The translations under genes and the position numbers were made by a program. Below, piece by piece: positions 21,181-40,299 of a stretch of 64,000 bases of DNA. The notes beneath the pieces were generated by a model that was not told the DNA's origin, did no database searches, and saw only the letters and a list, made by a program, of their open reading frames with translations. The stretch lies in assembly GCA_004352715.1 (NCBI GenBank), contig SCFE01000015.1:1355771-1419770 (forward strand), in the 5' to 3' direction. The DNA comes from Hofstenia miamia. Lineage: Eukaryota > Xenacoelomorpha > Acoela. Within the stretch, counting starts at the first letter, position 1; every line of letters begins with the position of its first letter.

Positions 21181-23312
21181 ATGAGTAAGCGTCGAGAAGA
21201 TGATATAGATATACTGTTGAACGATTATAGTAGAAATGTTTCTGGAAAGTCTTCGTTTGTCTTTTACACCATGTCATTGACATTGGCTTGCGCACCTTTA
21301 TGTATGTTACTACTAATTTTACCTTCATTAAATTTATTTTTAGGGTTATATTGGCGTATTCATTTAATGGATCCAATTGATAATGGCATTCTTTGGGCTG
21401 TGACTACAATATTAAGTGCTGTGGTGATTACATATGCCTATAAAAATGTCAAGTTTCTTATTAAGCATAAGTAATAATCTTTAGTTTTCTTTCGCAATCT
21501 AAAAAGTAGTTTTTATATTAATTTCAAATGTCAAATGAAATCTGTCCATGCCCTTAATTTGTTTGATATTCCTAATAGTGATTGTTTGGATAGTAATTTT
21601 TCTTCGGAAATGTTTATAATTTTGTTCCTTTTTTATTTCGAGATTTAAGTCATTCCATAATCTAGAAGCTTTAAATGAAAATGAATCTGGACTATTAATA
21701 CTACTATGCAAATTGTGGTTTCTATCACTGGTTTTGATATAATTGCTTAAAAAGTGCGTAGATTTTAAATTTGAGTTTGATATTCGATAAAGTACAATGG
21801 TGCAAGAACATTGCCACCTTTTATAACAGTGCTGATTTATGCTTACCAATATAATTCAGAGTTCTTATTGCCCAATTGAATATTTTTCGTCTTAGTAATA
21901 GTTAAAGTTAATCAGCACAAAAGAGTTAAGCATTTGTGATTGAAAGGACTGCCCTACATTGCGCAAATAATATAAATATTTAATACCAGAGGCCATTTTC
22001 TACATTTTGATGAAAAAAATTCAGTAAAACGTAAATCTCTATCAATTACTACACCAAGATAATTAATAGAATTGCTTTGCTTAATTTCGTTATCTCCTAC
22101 TTTAATTTTGATATTAGAATTTTTTTGGTATTGCTTTGGTGTGAAAATAATAAATTGTTTTATCAGGATTAACTTTTAACTTGTTTCTATTAAAATACCT
22201 AATAAGATTTTCAATATCTTTTGATAAAAGCTTGGTTGCGTCATATTGATTTTTTGCTTCTCTTAATATACATGTATCATCCGCATATATAATACTAATA
22301 ATAATAATGACAATAATAATAATAATAACAATAATAATAATAATAATTATTATTATTATTATTATTATTAGTCACTATTTGGCTTGTCCAATCAATTACA
22401 TGCATGGATTCAGTATATCTAAAAATGGTGCCCTTTTATTTATTGTTCATATTTATTGGTTTTTGTATTTATATATGTATACATGTATATGTATTAGTTT
22501 ATAGAATCCGTTTTAAATAGTTTTAGAATAAATTTGCTTTTGCTCTTATTATTAAACATACGGCTACATTACTCCACATAGAACTCGGTAGGCCTAATTT
22601 AATGTTATTCCACACTGGTTGGCAATAAAAAATCAAGACTTGATATAATATAACTAGTACTTTACCTGATTTCAAACATCCGCAAAAGATTTATTTTTTG
22701 TTCGGAAATTTCATAATCTTATATTCAATTACCATAGATGGGCTCGATTTTTATTTTGCCATTAATGGAAATTTATTTAAATATCTAATACCAAATATTA
22801 TTAGTATTAGTAATTTAATTCACTTTAAATTTGTAGTTTTTTATGTATTCTATTCTTGTCGAATCTAGTAAGCAATTAACTGTGCCACTTTTTACAGAAT
22901 TGCAATGCTGCATCAAATTGTCCATAACCGTAATACTGTAAATATCTATTACTTATTTTTTATTAATATATTTTATATAGAGTTGCTCCTAAATGTGAAT
23001 CTGCAGTTTCTAAAGAAATGGCTCAACAACTAGCAGATAAGAGCTTATCAAAAAAATCAAAAGAAGATCGCATTCACTGGAAAAAGAATGAAGTAGCTGA
23101 AGGACAGGCTGTCAGTTTCTCCCTTTTCTACAACAACACATTATACGTGTTCTTTGTGATATTTTTCTCCTTTTTTGTTTACAAAAATTTTACTCCTATC
23201 TAGTAAGTTAAATTGCTCCGTTTTCAATTTTAACGTTTATTTTAGTAACTACATTCTTACGATTGTCTCCTCTTGTGGATTATTAGCTCTTCTATCAACT
23301 AGCAACAAATGA
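21181..23312 (+). CDS. SSR3: Translocon-associated protein subunit gamma (TRAP-gamma/SSR3), four coding exons
   Basis: Joined exons 21181-21301, 21344-21470, 22981-23202 and 23246-23312 give 178 aa, close to the ~185 aa of animal SSR3. All junctions are GT-AG and phases match (1, 2, 2). Conserved parts: the N-terminal DIDILLNDYSRNVSGKSS, the LYWRI/MDPI loop, YAYKNVKFLIKHK, the cytosolic WKKNEVAEGQA, FSLFYNNTLYV, and the C-terminal NYILTIVSSCGLLALLST. Four hydrophobic membrane segments fit the known topology. The protein is part of the TRAP complex at the ER Sec61 channel, helping insertion of secretory and membrane proteins. Introns are 42, 1510 and 43 nt; the 42-nt intron is in frame and stop-free. 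The large intron carries an antisense LINE fragment. An AG with pyrimidine tract lies just upstream of the ATG (tttttag at about 21168), suggesting a 5'UTR splice acceptor. Confidence 0.96.
21480..22300 (-). mobile_element. LINE fragment (RT to C-terminus) in SSR3 intron 2
   Basis: Minus strand. Near 22290-22170 it reads IYADDTCILREAKNQYDATK with the YADD catalytic box and KLKVNPDKTI of non-LTR reverse transcriptases. At 21849-21499 it ends with FKASRLWNDLNLEIKKEQNY, the usual LINE C-terminal block. Stops lie between. It is 5'-truncated at the AAT/ATT microsatellite and lies antisense to SSR3. Confidence 0.85.
22289..22371. repeat. (AAT)n/(ATT)n palindromic microsatellite
   Basis: A run of AAT/AAC-type trinucleotides passes directly into ATT trinucleotides (aataataatt then attattatta), forming a long potential hairpin within the SSR3 intron at the truncation point of the LINE fragment. 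Two opposed LINE tails meeting head to head could produce it. Confidence 0.85.
22500..22560 (+). mobile_element. LINE 3' end (same tail as at 51.78 kb)
   Basis: The sequence aataaatttgctttt followed by cttattatta resembles caataaatttgctttaattcttattatta at 51770-51790, where it closes a plus-strand LINE. So a short plus-strand LINE tail seems to lie here beside the antisense copy. Confidence 0.4.
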
Positions 23313-24119
23313 TTTATTTAAATATAAATATTTGATGATTGTTTTTTTCAAACTTACAACTTAATTACTTTTTAAAGGTAATATACCGAAAATATTTCCT
23401 TCAAATTTACTTGAAACTGCGTGTGTGCATGTATGTCCGTTACTTCTTGAGCATTCGATGTCAAAATCATTGCAAATTATCTCTTTGATGCTATTGTAAT
23501 TATTTAAATCAAACTAAATTCATATGACATGGATTATATATATATAGATAAATTTAACATAATTTTTATGTATAGTCACTATTGAATAGAAAATGATGTA
23601 GTTCCGAGTTTTCATATTGATCAATTAGACACTAAATCAGTTAATGAAATTTAATAATGAAGTTTAACCTTTTTGTAAAAATATATTGATACAGAAAACA
23701 CTTAAACACGTGCTGAGCTTACTACAAAAGTATGTTAAAAACATGTTTAAAGGATTAAACATAAGAAATGTGATTACATTAATTTTTCGTTTATTTTGTG
23801 AAAATGGAATATCATTGAAAACCTTATTTCTGAATTTTATCACTTTTTCCTATTGAAGAATTTCCATTTCTACAGTAAACCGTGTTCTGAAAGTCACTTT
23901 TCAGTAAATTATATAAAATGTTGTATTGGGATTTTCATTGTTTCAATCACAAATACGAGAACTTGTAGTATCCATAAATGTTTCAATCCCTGTAATTTTG
24001 TTTTAAACACTGACAATAATAGGGTCTTTCAAATGAACTAAACACATGTTCTTACTGCATTTGCAAATTATCCTTGTTGCCTCAGTATAGTTAGATTTTA
24101 CTTTTTCTCATAGAACATA

Positions 24120-26601
24120 CTCTGGATAATGAACAGCATGCGTTGTGCATTTTGCATGCAATATCCTTAATAATGTATTGATCTGGGATATGTGGATAAA
24201 TTCTATTGAAACTTTGAGTAATTTATTTCATCGCTTGTTATCTGACTCATAAAGGTCTAAAGAATTTCCGAACAATGCTGCTTATTGATTATTATCAAAA
24301 GAATTTTCCGCCCATATACAAATTGAATGTCATTAATGCTCAAGTGATTCAATCATTTGAAGCTTCCTTTGCAGTAGATAATAAACTTAATGTGATGTTC
24401 CAACTATGAAATTTCTCGCATTCATCCCGTAAGAAAACAACCAGTTGTGTTTTAGATTAATGCAGTTAAATTGTGAAGCTATTCTGCGTTGCCATACACT
24501 TGATAATGATTTAAATGATAGCTGTCCCAGGCTGTGGCATTGCGCTCCTATTCCCTGTGAAAATTCTAGGGAGCAACTGCCTACAGATTATGTTGCTGTT
24601 TGTGGAGGTCCTGTTGTCATGATAATTGATATCGTGGCACGGTCTGTTTTTCAAAAACTTACTATTGCTGAGGAGAATTTTTATTCGGTCTGCTGGAATA
24701 AGTAATTTTTTAGTTGTTTTGTGTACGTGCTCTCAATTTATCGTAGTTTGCTTTTCTTTGAAAGTATATAATTCCCCATTTTTATATATTTAATGCTTAC
24801 AATTTCTTTGAATTAGTTCACTTTTTCAAATTGATTAGATTATATGCTTTGTGACCGAAACTCTACTAGATTTTTTCATTGCGGTAAGTGTAATCTAATA
24901 CTTTTTTCTTGTGAATTATTAGTTTTCTTTTTTGGTAGTTCCTTTTATTATACGTTTTAATAGTTAAATAGTGGATTTGCACACTCATTATGTCTTTACT
25001 CATCGTGGAATAATGCACTAAGACGTTTGAAGAAATTATGACGACTCTAATATTTATTCTCTTAATTCTTTCCTGAAATTAGATCTTGATCATAAATTAC
25101 GTTCATTTTAAACATCAATATCTTTTTTAGAAATGCAACATTGCTTGCTGCAGCTTGTGAATCAGGGAAGATATATATTATTAACGTGCTTAGTAATGAG
25201 TATTTTGCCGTCCTCGATCACAAAGGTTCAGTCAATTGCATAGCATTTCATTCAAACTGGCCTACAACCTTATACAGCGCTGGTAGCAAAGGCAATCTAA
25301 TTCAGTGGTCTATTGGATCAATAACGGGAAAAAAAGTGTCTCCTTCCACTGTTGATGCAAAATTTAATGTTAAGGCTGAAATCTTTACAATTTGTGAAGT
25401 TGTTGGGCTTTCTTTGCATGCATTGGTTTGTTTGGTTTATTATTTTGATTTTTAGTTAAAAATATTATTCTCAGGGTTTCTTTTATGTAATATATTGACA
25501 ACACGACTAAGTCATTTGGATGTGCCATCCTTTAGTAGTTTAACTAACCGTTAGATGCATTAATTGAAATGAGATTAATGTATTTAATAGAATTTACTCA
25601 TTTTTCTTGACAAGTTAAGATAAATATTATGAAATAACTTGTAAAACTTCAATTCCGGCTTATAACATCAAAACCAATTATGATGAAGACTTTCAAAATA
25701 CAGAATTACAAATTTTCTGAAAGTGCTACTTTTACATTAAAAATCGTGGTGTTAAGCTTTTCATTAATTTTTTTACCTGTTTTATTACTTTTGAGTGTAA
25801 AGTTTATAGTAGCAGCAAGTTATTTATATTTTAATATTATAAATAATAACATTAAACAAACCGAGTATCTATAAGGCTGTTCACTTTGAATTTTTGATAA
25901 TTTTTGTGTAAAAAAGTGAATAAAGGAACATTTTTTGTATGAATGATTTCTTCTCGTAAGTTGTTTTTTGAATAAAGGAACATTTTTTGTATGAATGATT
26001 TCTTCTCGTAAGTTGTTTTTCGATTTGTCTTGAAATTAAAAATTTTTTACTTTAGATTGCTGGTGGATTGAATGGCATTTGTTTATGGGATGTATCCCAA
26101 AAGTTAACTGCGTCATCTTTAACTCATCTAGTTACAAATGAAAACTTTCCTGATACAGCCGTTGATGCCATTTGTCATTTAGATGACTGTAAAATTGCAG
26201 TTCGCTTCTGTGACCATCCTTATATTATCATTGCAAATCTCGTTGGGGCTTCTAACTTTATTAAAAACACGCAATTACAGATTCCGTGTGATGTTATGCT
26301 TCGATTAAATTACCAGTCAGACCTGCCTCATTTTATTGGTATAACATACGATCGCAAATCAAAATGTTTATTTCATGGTTCCAATCAAGGAATGCTGTTC
26401 GGCTTCTGCTTAAAAAAGTTGAAAAAAATGAGCCATTCTAAAATTCATTGTGCAGATGTTTGTTCTAGTATTAATGATTTTGAGTGGTATGGAAGAACCA
26501 TTGACTCAGCTCTGTTATTTAATAGTATCGCATGCTCTATGTTATCTGATAGACTTGTTGCGGTTACCGACAATAATTTTGTATTGATTTATAAAATGTA
26601 G
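24120..26601 (+). CDS. LRWD1: LRWD1/ORCA-like: leucine-rich repeat and WD40 protein
   Basis: Three exons are firm: 24456-24701, 25131-25425 and 26056-26601 (stop TAG), with GT-AG ends and matching phases (2, 0). They give the WD40 propeller of LRWD1: CHTLDNDLNDSCPRLWHC, VAVCGGPVVMIID, EENFYSVCWNK, LLAAACESGKIYIINV, ICLWDV and the C-terminal AVTDNNFVLIYKM all follow the vertebrate protein block by block. Upstream, 24150-24373 is a likely LRR part: SIETLSNLF resembles an LRR, and GLKNFRTMLLIDYYQKNFPP resembles an LRR cap (N-Y/F-R...LP). Its splice ends do not join in phase with 24456, so at least one exon is unplaced. In animals the protein binds ORC and repressive chromatin and supports origin licensing. 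It stops 148 bp before C22orf23. Confidence 0.88.
25918..26021 (+). repeat. 52-bp perfect tandem duplication in an LRWD1 intron
   Basis: Two identical units, 25918-25969 and 25970-26021, starting gaataaaggaaca and ending in tgtaagttg-type sequence. Each contains CGTAAGT, a good 5' splice-site match, 34-90 bp upstream of the exon at 26056. Confidence 0.95.
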
Positions 26602-26749
26602 TTTGCTTTTGTTTTAAACCTTAACGTGTATATCTACAACTTCATCTCAGCAGTGAAGTTTTCTAAATCTTACACATTACTTTTTATGTTGTTCATTTTT
26701 AAAATTATAGTAATGTTGGTAAAATGTTTTAGAATGCGTTGATTGCTTA

Positions 26750-35304
<8,555 letters not shown>

Positions 35305-35643
35305 TTGATTAGTTTAAATCATTGACTTGTAATTTTGTAAAATATGTAGATAATTTGTGCAAATGTAAATATTATAATTGTGTGTTTTAATCACGAACTA
35401 TATGATCTAATTTCCAAAGTTCTAGTGAACTTTGTTTACCTCTTGTTGTCTTTCCTTATAGTTCAAATGGTTATATTTACTCGAGTTAGAGTAAATTCCT
35501 CTTAAGTAGGCCTCTCACGGTTAGTCAAAATGCATGTTGTTGCGCATTCCTTTCTATTCCTCACTGTTCAGAAAAATGAATACTAACAACAATTCATTTC
35601 CACGGCCCACGATTCGTCAATGTTCGATTTATTTATTTCTTTT

Positions 35644-35838
35644 TTAAATATTGGAGTAGCTTTCTTCATTATCACTGACAGTATTTCCCAATGCCAATAA
35701 ACTTTTAAGTTCAGACAAAATAGACTCGTGGCTCAATAAAAGTGCATCATCTATAGTCTTGCCTCTTGAACAAATCACTAAGTTCTTTAATTCGTTAAAT
35801 TTGTTAATTTCATTATTCATATGCATATCGTGTAGAAT
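35644..35838 (-). other. Unrecognised C-terminal-looking frame, possible exon
   Basis: The minus-strand frame reads INKFNELKNLVICSRGKTID then DALLLSHESILSELKSLLALGN and an acidic end before a stop at 35644. Composition is protein-like and helical, with reasonable codon use. I could not name it or define a splice acceptor. It lies just beyond the 3' end of C22orf23 on the opposite strand and could be the last exon of a convergent gene or piggyBac-associated debris. Confidence 0.3.
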
Positions 35839-36016
35839 TTTAAATTATGTTCAAAATATACACAATAAAATTCAACTTACTTTTTCAACATTAACGGTAA
35901 GGCTGGATAGCATTTATTTTTCAATGAAGAACAGTATGAATAGAATCATAATCAACAATATATTTCGCTAAAATTTAGCATCTTCAGAAAATTTTCCATT
36001 TTATATGCAAAAACTT

Positions 36017-36310
36017 TGAATGCAACAGAGACTTTTTTGAATGCAACAGAGAATTTATTGAAGAAAATTACTGTAGTTTGAATTTGTTTCAAACATTTGA
36101 AAATCTTCAACTTTGGCAAGCATGTAATGTATCTTGTAATATAACATGCCCGTCATATTAATCACTGTTACTATTGATATATTTCTAGAACGAACATAAG
36201 GATCTGAAGTTGTTGCTTTTTGTCCTGCCACTGATCAAATCGATTTAATTTGATGCGACAGAGTCTCTATTGACTGCATCAGAGACTTTATTAAAGAAAA
36301 ATTACTGTAT
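36017..36310. repeat. Short local repeats of a gcaacagagactt motif
   Basis: tgaatgcaacagagac occurs at about 36018 and again at 36038. The second copy plus its 3' flank (attgaagaaaattactgta) recurs in altered form at 36272-36308 next to the (AT)n run. Confidence 0.7.
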
Positions 36311-36332
36311 ATATATATATATATATATATAT

Positions 36333-36392
36333 NGGGGTCGTGGGTGGGTTCCTCCCCTATGTCATTCGGAATAGATGTGGTATAAGAGACAG
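36333..36392. other. Sequencing-adapter-like insert (Tn5/Nextera mosaic end)
   Basis: After a single n at 36333 inside an (AT)n run comes 59 bp of G-rich sequence unlike its surroundings, ending at 36373-36392 with agatgtggtataagagacag. That is the 19-bp Tn5 mosaic end used in Nextera libraries with one extra g. The preceding gtcgtggg partly resembles the Nextera read-2 handle. (AT)n resumes directly after. Almost certainly adapter carried into the assembly. Confidence 0.85.
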
Positions 36393-36419
36393 TATATATA
36401 TATATATATATATATAGAA

Positions 36420-36766
36420 TTTACAAGAAAAATTTAAATTACACTTAAATCACGGCATTTCAATTTCTTTTACTACTATAATAAGCGTTCATAAATTTGA
36501 AACCTCTCCACTTATATTCGAACAATTCAGGCACATCCGATTTGTGCTATCTTAGTTTTAAAGGTTTTTAGAGACTTGGCTTTCTTAATTTCTGGAGGCA
36601 ATTCATTCCAAAAACGGAATGAGGTATTAATAAAAAAATTTACTGGAGTGAAATATTGTTATCGGCGAATTGTAAAATTTCACATGTGAGGTTCTAATTT
36701 AGATCATTTACGTAAATATCAAATAGCATTGGGCCCAAGGTTGTCATTTGTGGAACACCTCTTTCT
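36420..36766 (-). mobile_element. LINE fragment (RT end)
   Basis: Minus strand reads GVPQMTTLGPMLFDIYVNDL at about 36760-36700 (the GVPQGS.LGP.LF..Y.ND motif) and then jumps to FINTSFRFWNELPPEIKKAK near 36640-36560, the LINE C-terminus. The RT catalytic part between is deleted. Confidence 0.8.
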
Positions 36767-38075
36767 AATAATAATAAACTTTTATTTTAAAATGGATAAA
36801 AACATCCATTTAACTTATAGAAAACTAGATTTTCATTCCATGAAGGAGCCGATATGGAAATAGAGAAACGTCTCGTTCAAAGTTGGTTTTTATTACTCTA
36901 GGGATCCTCTCACGCAGTCGACTACCTCCATAATGTGAGCGTTGAGGCAGAATATCTTGCAGTACATGATTCTCAGAAGTCAGTATCTGCTGAATAAGCC
37001 TATTATCACCTTTAGTTATGATTTTTTCAATTTGATATAATTTTAATGCGTAAAGCTTTTTTCTGAACTTTATCTAAGCATCATAAGGGATTTTGAGGAA
37101 CCTCCCCAAACTGAACAACAATATGTTAGCGAGGGCATAGCTAATTCATAGTATAGTGTTTGTAGTTCATATTGGCTAAATTCAAGATGTTTCAATTTCA
37201 GCAATAAATACAACTTACTAGTAGCTTTTTTATCAATGCTGCTGATGTGATGAGAAAATGAAAGTGCCTTGTCAAAATACACACCAAGCCATTTCTCTAC
37301 AGATTGTTGTGTGATATCTTGCAACTCAGGGACAGAGCTTTGACTAAAGTTAATGAGAAATTCGTCTTGCTATGATTAAAATGAAGGTTCTTGGATAAAA
37401 AATGAGCCTTAAGAGAATTGATTATAAAATTGCTTTTGTCTCCAACATCATACAAGCCAGGTACAATAAGAGTATTATCGACAGCACAGTTAAAAAACAG
37501 GACCACGGATGGTTCCTTGAGGAACTCCAAGTTCAATGTAACGAACTGCAGAATGTTGGCCTTTTATAGTGGTGAAGTGGCTTCTTCTGGTGAGTATACT
37601 GGTATACCACTTCATAATATGAGGATTGATGGGAGGATTCAATCTAGATAGACCGTCAATAATTGCTGTGTGGCTAACTGTGTCGAATGCTTTAGACATG
37701 TCCAGTGTAATTACTCGGCAATGGTCATGGCTACTCCTGAATTTGTAAATCTGATGCTGTTGAACTTTGTTTACGAAAACCAAACTGCAAAGGACTTAAT
37801 GATCTGTGATATGATGTAGAAAAATATTTGTCATATACCATTCTTTCAAAGATCCGAGAAAGAATAGGCGTGAGCGATATTGGCCGTAAATTTTTCGGTT
37901 CCTTAGGGTTGGCCTTCTTAGGAATAGGTCTAATGTTAGTGATTTTCCAAGCATCAGGAAACACATCACAGTAAAGTGAAAGATTGAATAATGAACAAAC
38001 TGGATCAGCAAGATATGCAGCACCGTATTTAAAAACCCAGAAAGGCCAACCGTTCATTTCACAGCTAGTTTTCTT
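36767..38075 (-). mobile_element. LINE ORF2 3' half, frameshifted
   Basis: Minus strand frames at 38057-37731, 37783-37490, 37536-37297 and 37324-37070 read successive RT parts: DAWKITNIRPIPKKANPKEP, NLRPISLTPILSRIFERMVY, FGFRKQSSTASDL, DMSKAFDTVSHTAIIDGLSR, LGVPQGTIRGPVF, and CSVWGGSSKSL near the end. The usual F/YADD box is CAVDNT, so the catalytic site is mutated. The tail tttattattattag (minus strand) marks its 3' end at about 36767. Upstream Met-Asn-Gly-Trp-Pro-Phe-Trp-Val is the loop before RT. Confidence 0.9.
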
Positions 38076-38089
38076 GATTCGATTCAGAT

Positions 38090-38345
38090 AATGGTAAACT
38101 TCATGAGGATAAAAATAATGAAATCCAATCTAAAAAATGATTATGCAATTTTACCCTTTGCTTTCTTTTGTATAAATAACTTGCGATTAAGTCGATGCTA
38201 TTAGCTGAAAAATTAACATTTAAATTTTAGACAAGAATTTTATGGTTTAGAGAGTCAAATGCTTGTGATAAATCAATACATGTTATAGCACCGTATTTGT
38301 CATCAATATCTTTTCTCCATTCATCAGTGGCGTAAATCTCCTCAT
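38090..38345 (-). mobile_element. LINE RT fragment of another family
   Basis: Minus strand reads ITCIDLSQAFDSLNHKILV and NSIDLIASYLYKRKQRVK, the RT motif A region of a LINE different from its neighbours. Only this short part remains. Confidence 0.75.
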
Positions 38346-39800
38346 ACTACAAGTGCATACGCCAACCTGGGCTTAATAAGAGCGTTGTACAAAGAATTTT
38401 ATTCGGCATTGCTAAAATCACTGTTCTTGAGCTTCAGAATTAGATCGAAATACTGCTTGCTCTTTTTAACAACCAAGTCACGCGGTTAGAAAAGGAAAAT
38501 GATTTATCACTCCAAAAATTTTTATGGGAGTTTTGATTTTCTTTTTTTTGAAATGCTTACCCGGTTATTGCTTCTAAAGATTAATTCAACTGTTTTGTCA
38601 TAATTATGAGCCATATTATTTTCAGAGCACCAGCTTGCAATACTTTCGAATGCTGTTTCGGAATTGTCTTTGCCATTTTTGCCAGTCACTGTGTTACGTG
38701 TAGACTGCCGTATATGAGATTAAACAGAATGGGCCCCATAATAGTTCCCTGCTGAATGCTTGCATTCGTTTGAATGACGGTTCAGTTCTTTCAACACCAA
38801 TGCAAACATTGCTTTCTGTCAATGAGACATGATGTTTTTAATGAAAGTAGAAATGTTCAATTTTGCATTCTGTGTCCGTTCAAATGTTTTGCTCAAGTCA
38901 AGAGCAATTATCTTGACATATTCATTAGAGGATAGCATCTTTCTAGCTGTGTCGAGTATCTTCAGGAGTGCATCTCAATTGAAGCTTTCTTACGAAATCA
39001 AAATGGTTTGGCTTCAAAGCTTCACTATATTTCTCAGAGATGAAGGAATCATAAATCAGTCTTTCGAAATGTATTGAAAGAATTGAAGTAACTGAGACGG
39101 GTCGAAAATCAGAAATATTTGCCTCAAACAAAGAGCATTGTTACTATTCCCAAGAAGAGTGAGAGCAGAGATTGTACACATGGGAAAAAACTTCAGCAAC
39201 GTTGTGGGCATTCTTTTGATCAGGCAGTAAGGATGCTCGTCGTGGCCACATGCCGTATTCTTAATTTCACACAGGGACTGATACACTTGATTTATCGTAA
39301 ACTCTGGTGGAGATTCATGAGATAAAGTGCATTTAAAAGGAGGAATGTGTATACCAATATGCGAAATAATTGAGAAATAGTTGTTGGTAGTTTCAGGGTT
39401 GACTAGATCCACAAGACAATTGTTACTTGGTTTGAGTGCATCTGACCTATTTCTACCATAAATTGCTGCCTTGTTTAAACTTGTGTTTTCGAATATTCTT
39501 AAGAATACCTTCACGGATTCTCTTCGACAGATCTTGAACATGAGAAATTTGATCTCTTCTTTCTGGAGAATCGTTATGTTTGGAGTAATATAATACGCAT
39601 ATTTATTGGCTAACTTGACGCTGTTTTTCGAGCAATACTCATCATAAATGGCCGTTACCCATTCAATGAATATCTGCAAAGCTGTATTGGGATTGCCAAT
39701 GGTCATGATATCAGAGAAATCATGTTGATCAAGTGCTAAATTCATTTGATAAAGCAGTTAAAAAATATCAGAGAAATGAAACTCGTAAAAGAAAGTACAG
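38345..39800 (-). mobile_element. LINE ORF2 (endonuclease-RT linker and RT), frameshifted
   Basis: Minus strand: 39745-39056 is a 229-aa open frame for the linker between endonuclease and RT (GRNRSDALKPSNN, LSHESPPEFTINQVYQSLCE, TACGHDEHP). The adjoining frame has NISDFRPVSVTSILSIHFER (start of RT, 39120-39060). Further down are IALDLSKTFE, then WCSENNMAHNYDKTVELIFR (38640-38560) and LYNALIKPRLAYALVV (about 38400-38345). The F/YADD region is lost. The element continues 5' to the esterase-like ORF at 39967-40275. Confidence 0.85.
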
Positions 39801-39966
39801 TCCAAATTATGTTTTAACACTGCTTATAGGAAATTAATGATAGGTTGAAGAAAGGCTGTGTGGAGTAGAGAAAAGCAGCATTAGAATGAGAAAAAAATTT
39901 GGATTATTAAAAACATATCGCCGAATTTAAGTGTAAAATTAATAATTAACAAATTAATAGAAAAGC

Positions 39967-40278
39967 TCACCATTTTAAAGATTTTATTAGATGCTTAAGT
40001 TGTAGAACCTCTGTAAGTGTTAATAGCGTCGTCGGTGTAGTTGAAACAATTTCAGAATAGCTTTTATTTGGCTGGGCAGCAAGCAATGATGTATAAGGTT
40101 GGCGGGGGCTATGCTGATATGTTGAAGGGCTGGTGGCTGCAAGCACGAGCCGGTGATTAATCAGCGAACATGTTGATTGATGAGCGGTGTTTTGCAATGG
40201 TTCAAAGTGGTCTTTGATGCTACGTGCGAGTGTCGCGTAGCCTGCCTTTGAGAAGTGCACGCCGTCGTTGCATCTTGG
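39967..40278 (-). mobile_element. LINE ORF with SGNH-hydrolase-like block V
   Basis: Minus strand starting near 40278: PRCNDGVHFSKAGYATLARS then SIKDHFEPL, matching the D-x-x-H block V of SGNH/GDSL hydrolases, where Asp and His of the catalytic triad lie. Esterase domains of this type are known in ORF1 of CR1-like LINEs (established knowledge). Only the C-terminal part is present: the nucleophile Ser block would lie beyond 40.28 kb, where the sequence changes to another LINE. The remainder is Ser/Thr/Pro-rich. Confidence 0.65.
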
Positions 40279-40299
40279 CTCAAGCAGTAGTATTTTAAA

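Noticed and set aside
22307-22504. 65-codon ORF beginning with a poly-Ile run
   Set aside because: Translation of the AAT/ATT microsatellite.
23853-24041. 62-codon ORF between SSR3 and LRWD1 as the LRWD1 N-terminus
   Set aside because: No leucine-rich repeat pattern; composition is not protein-like.
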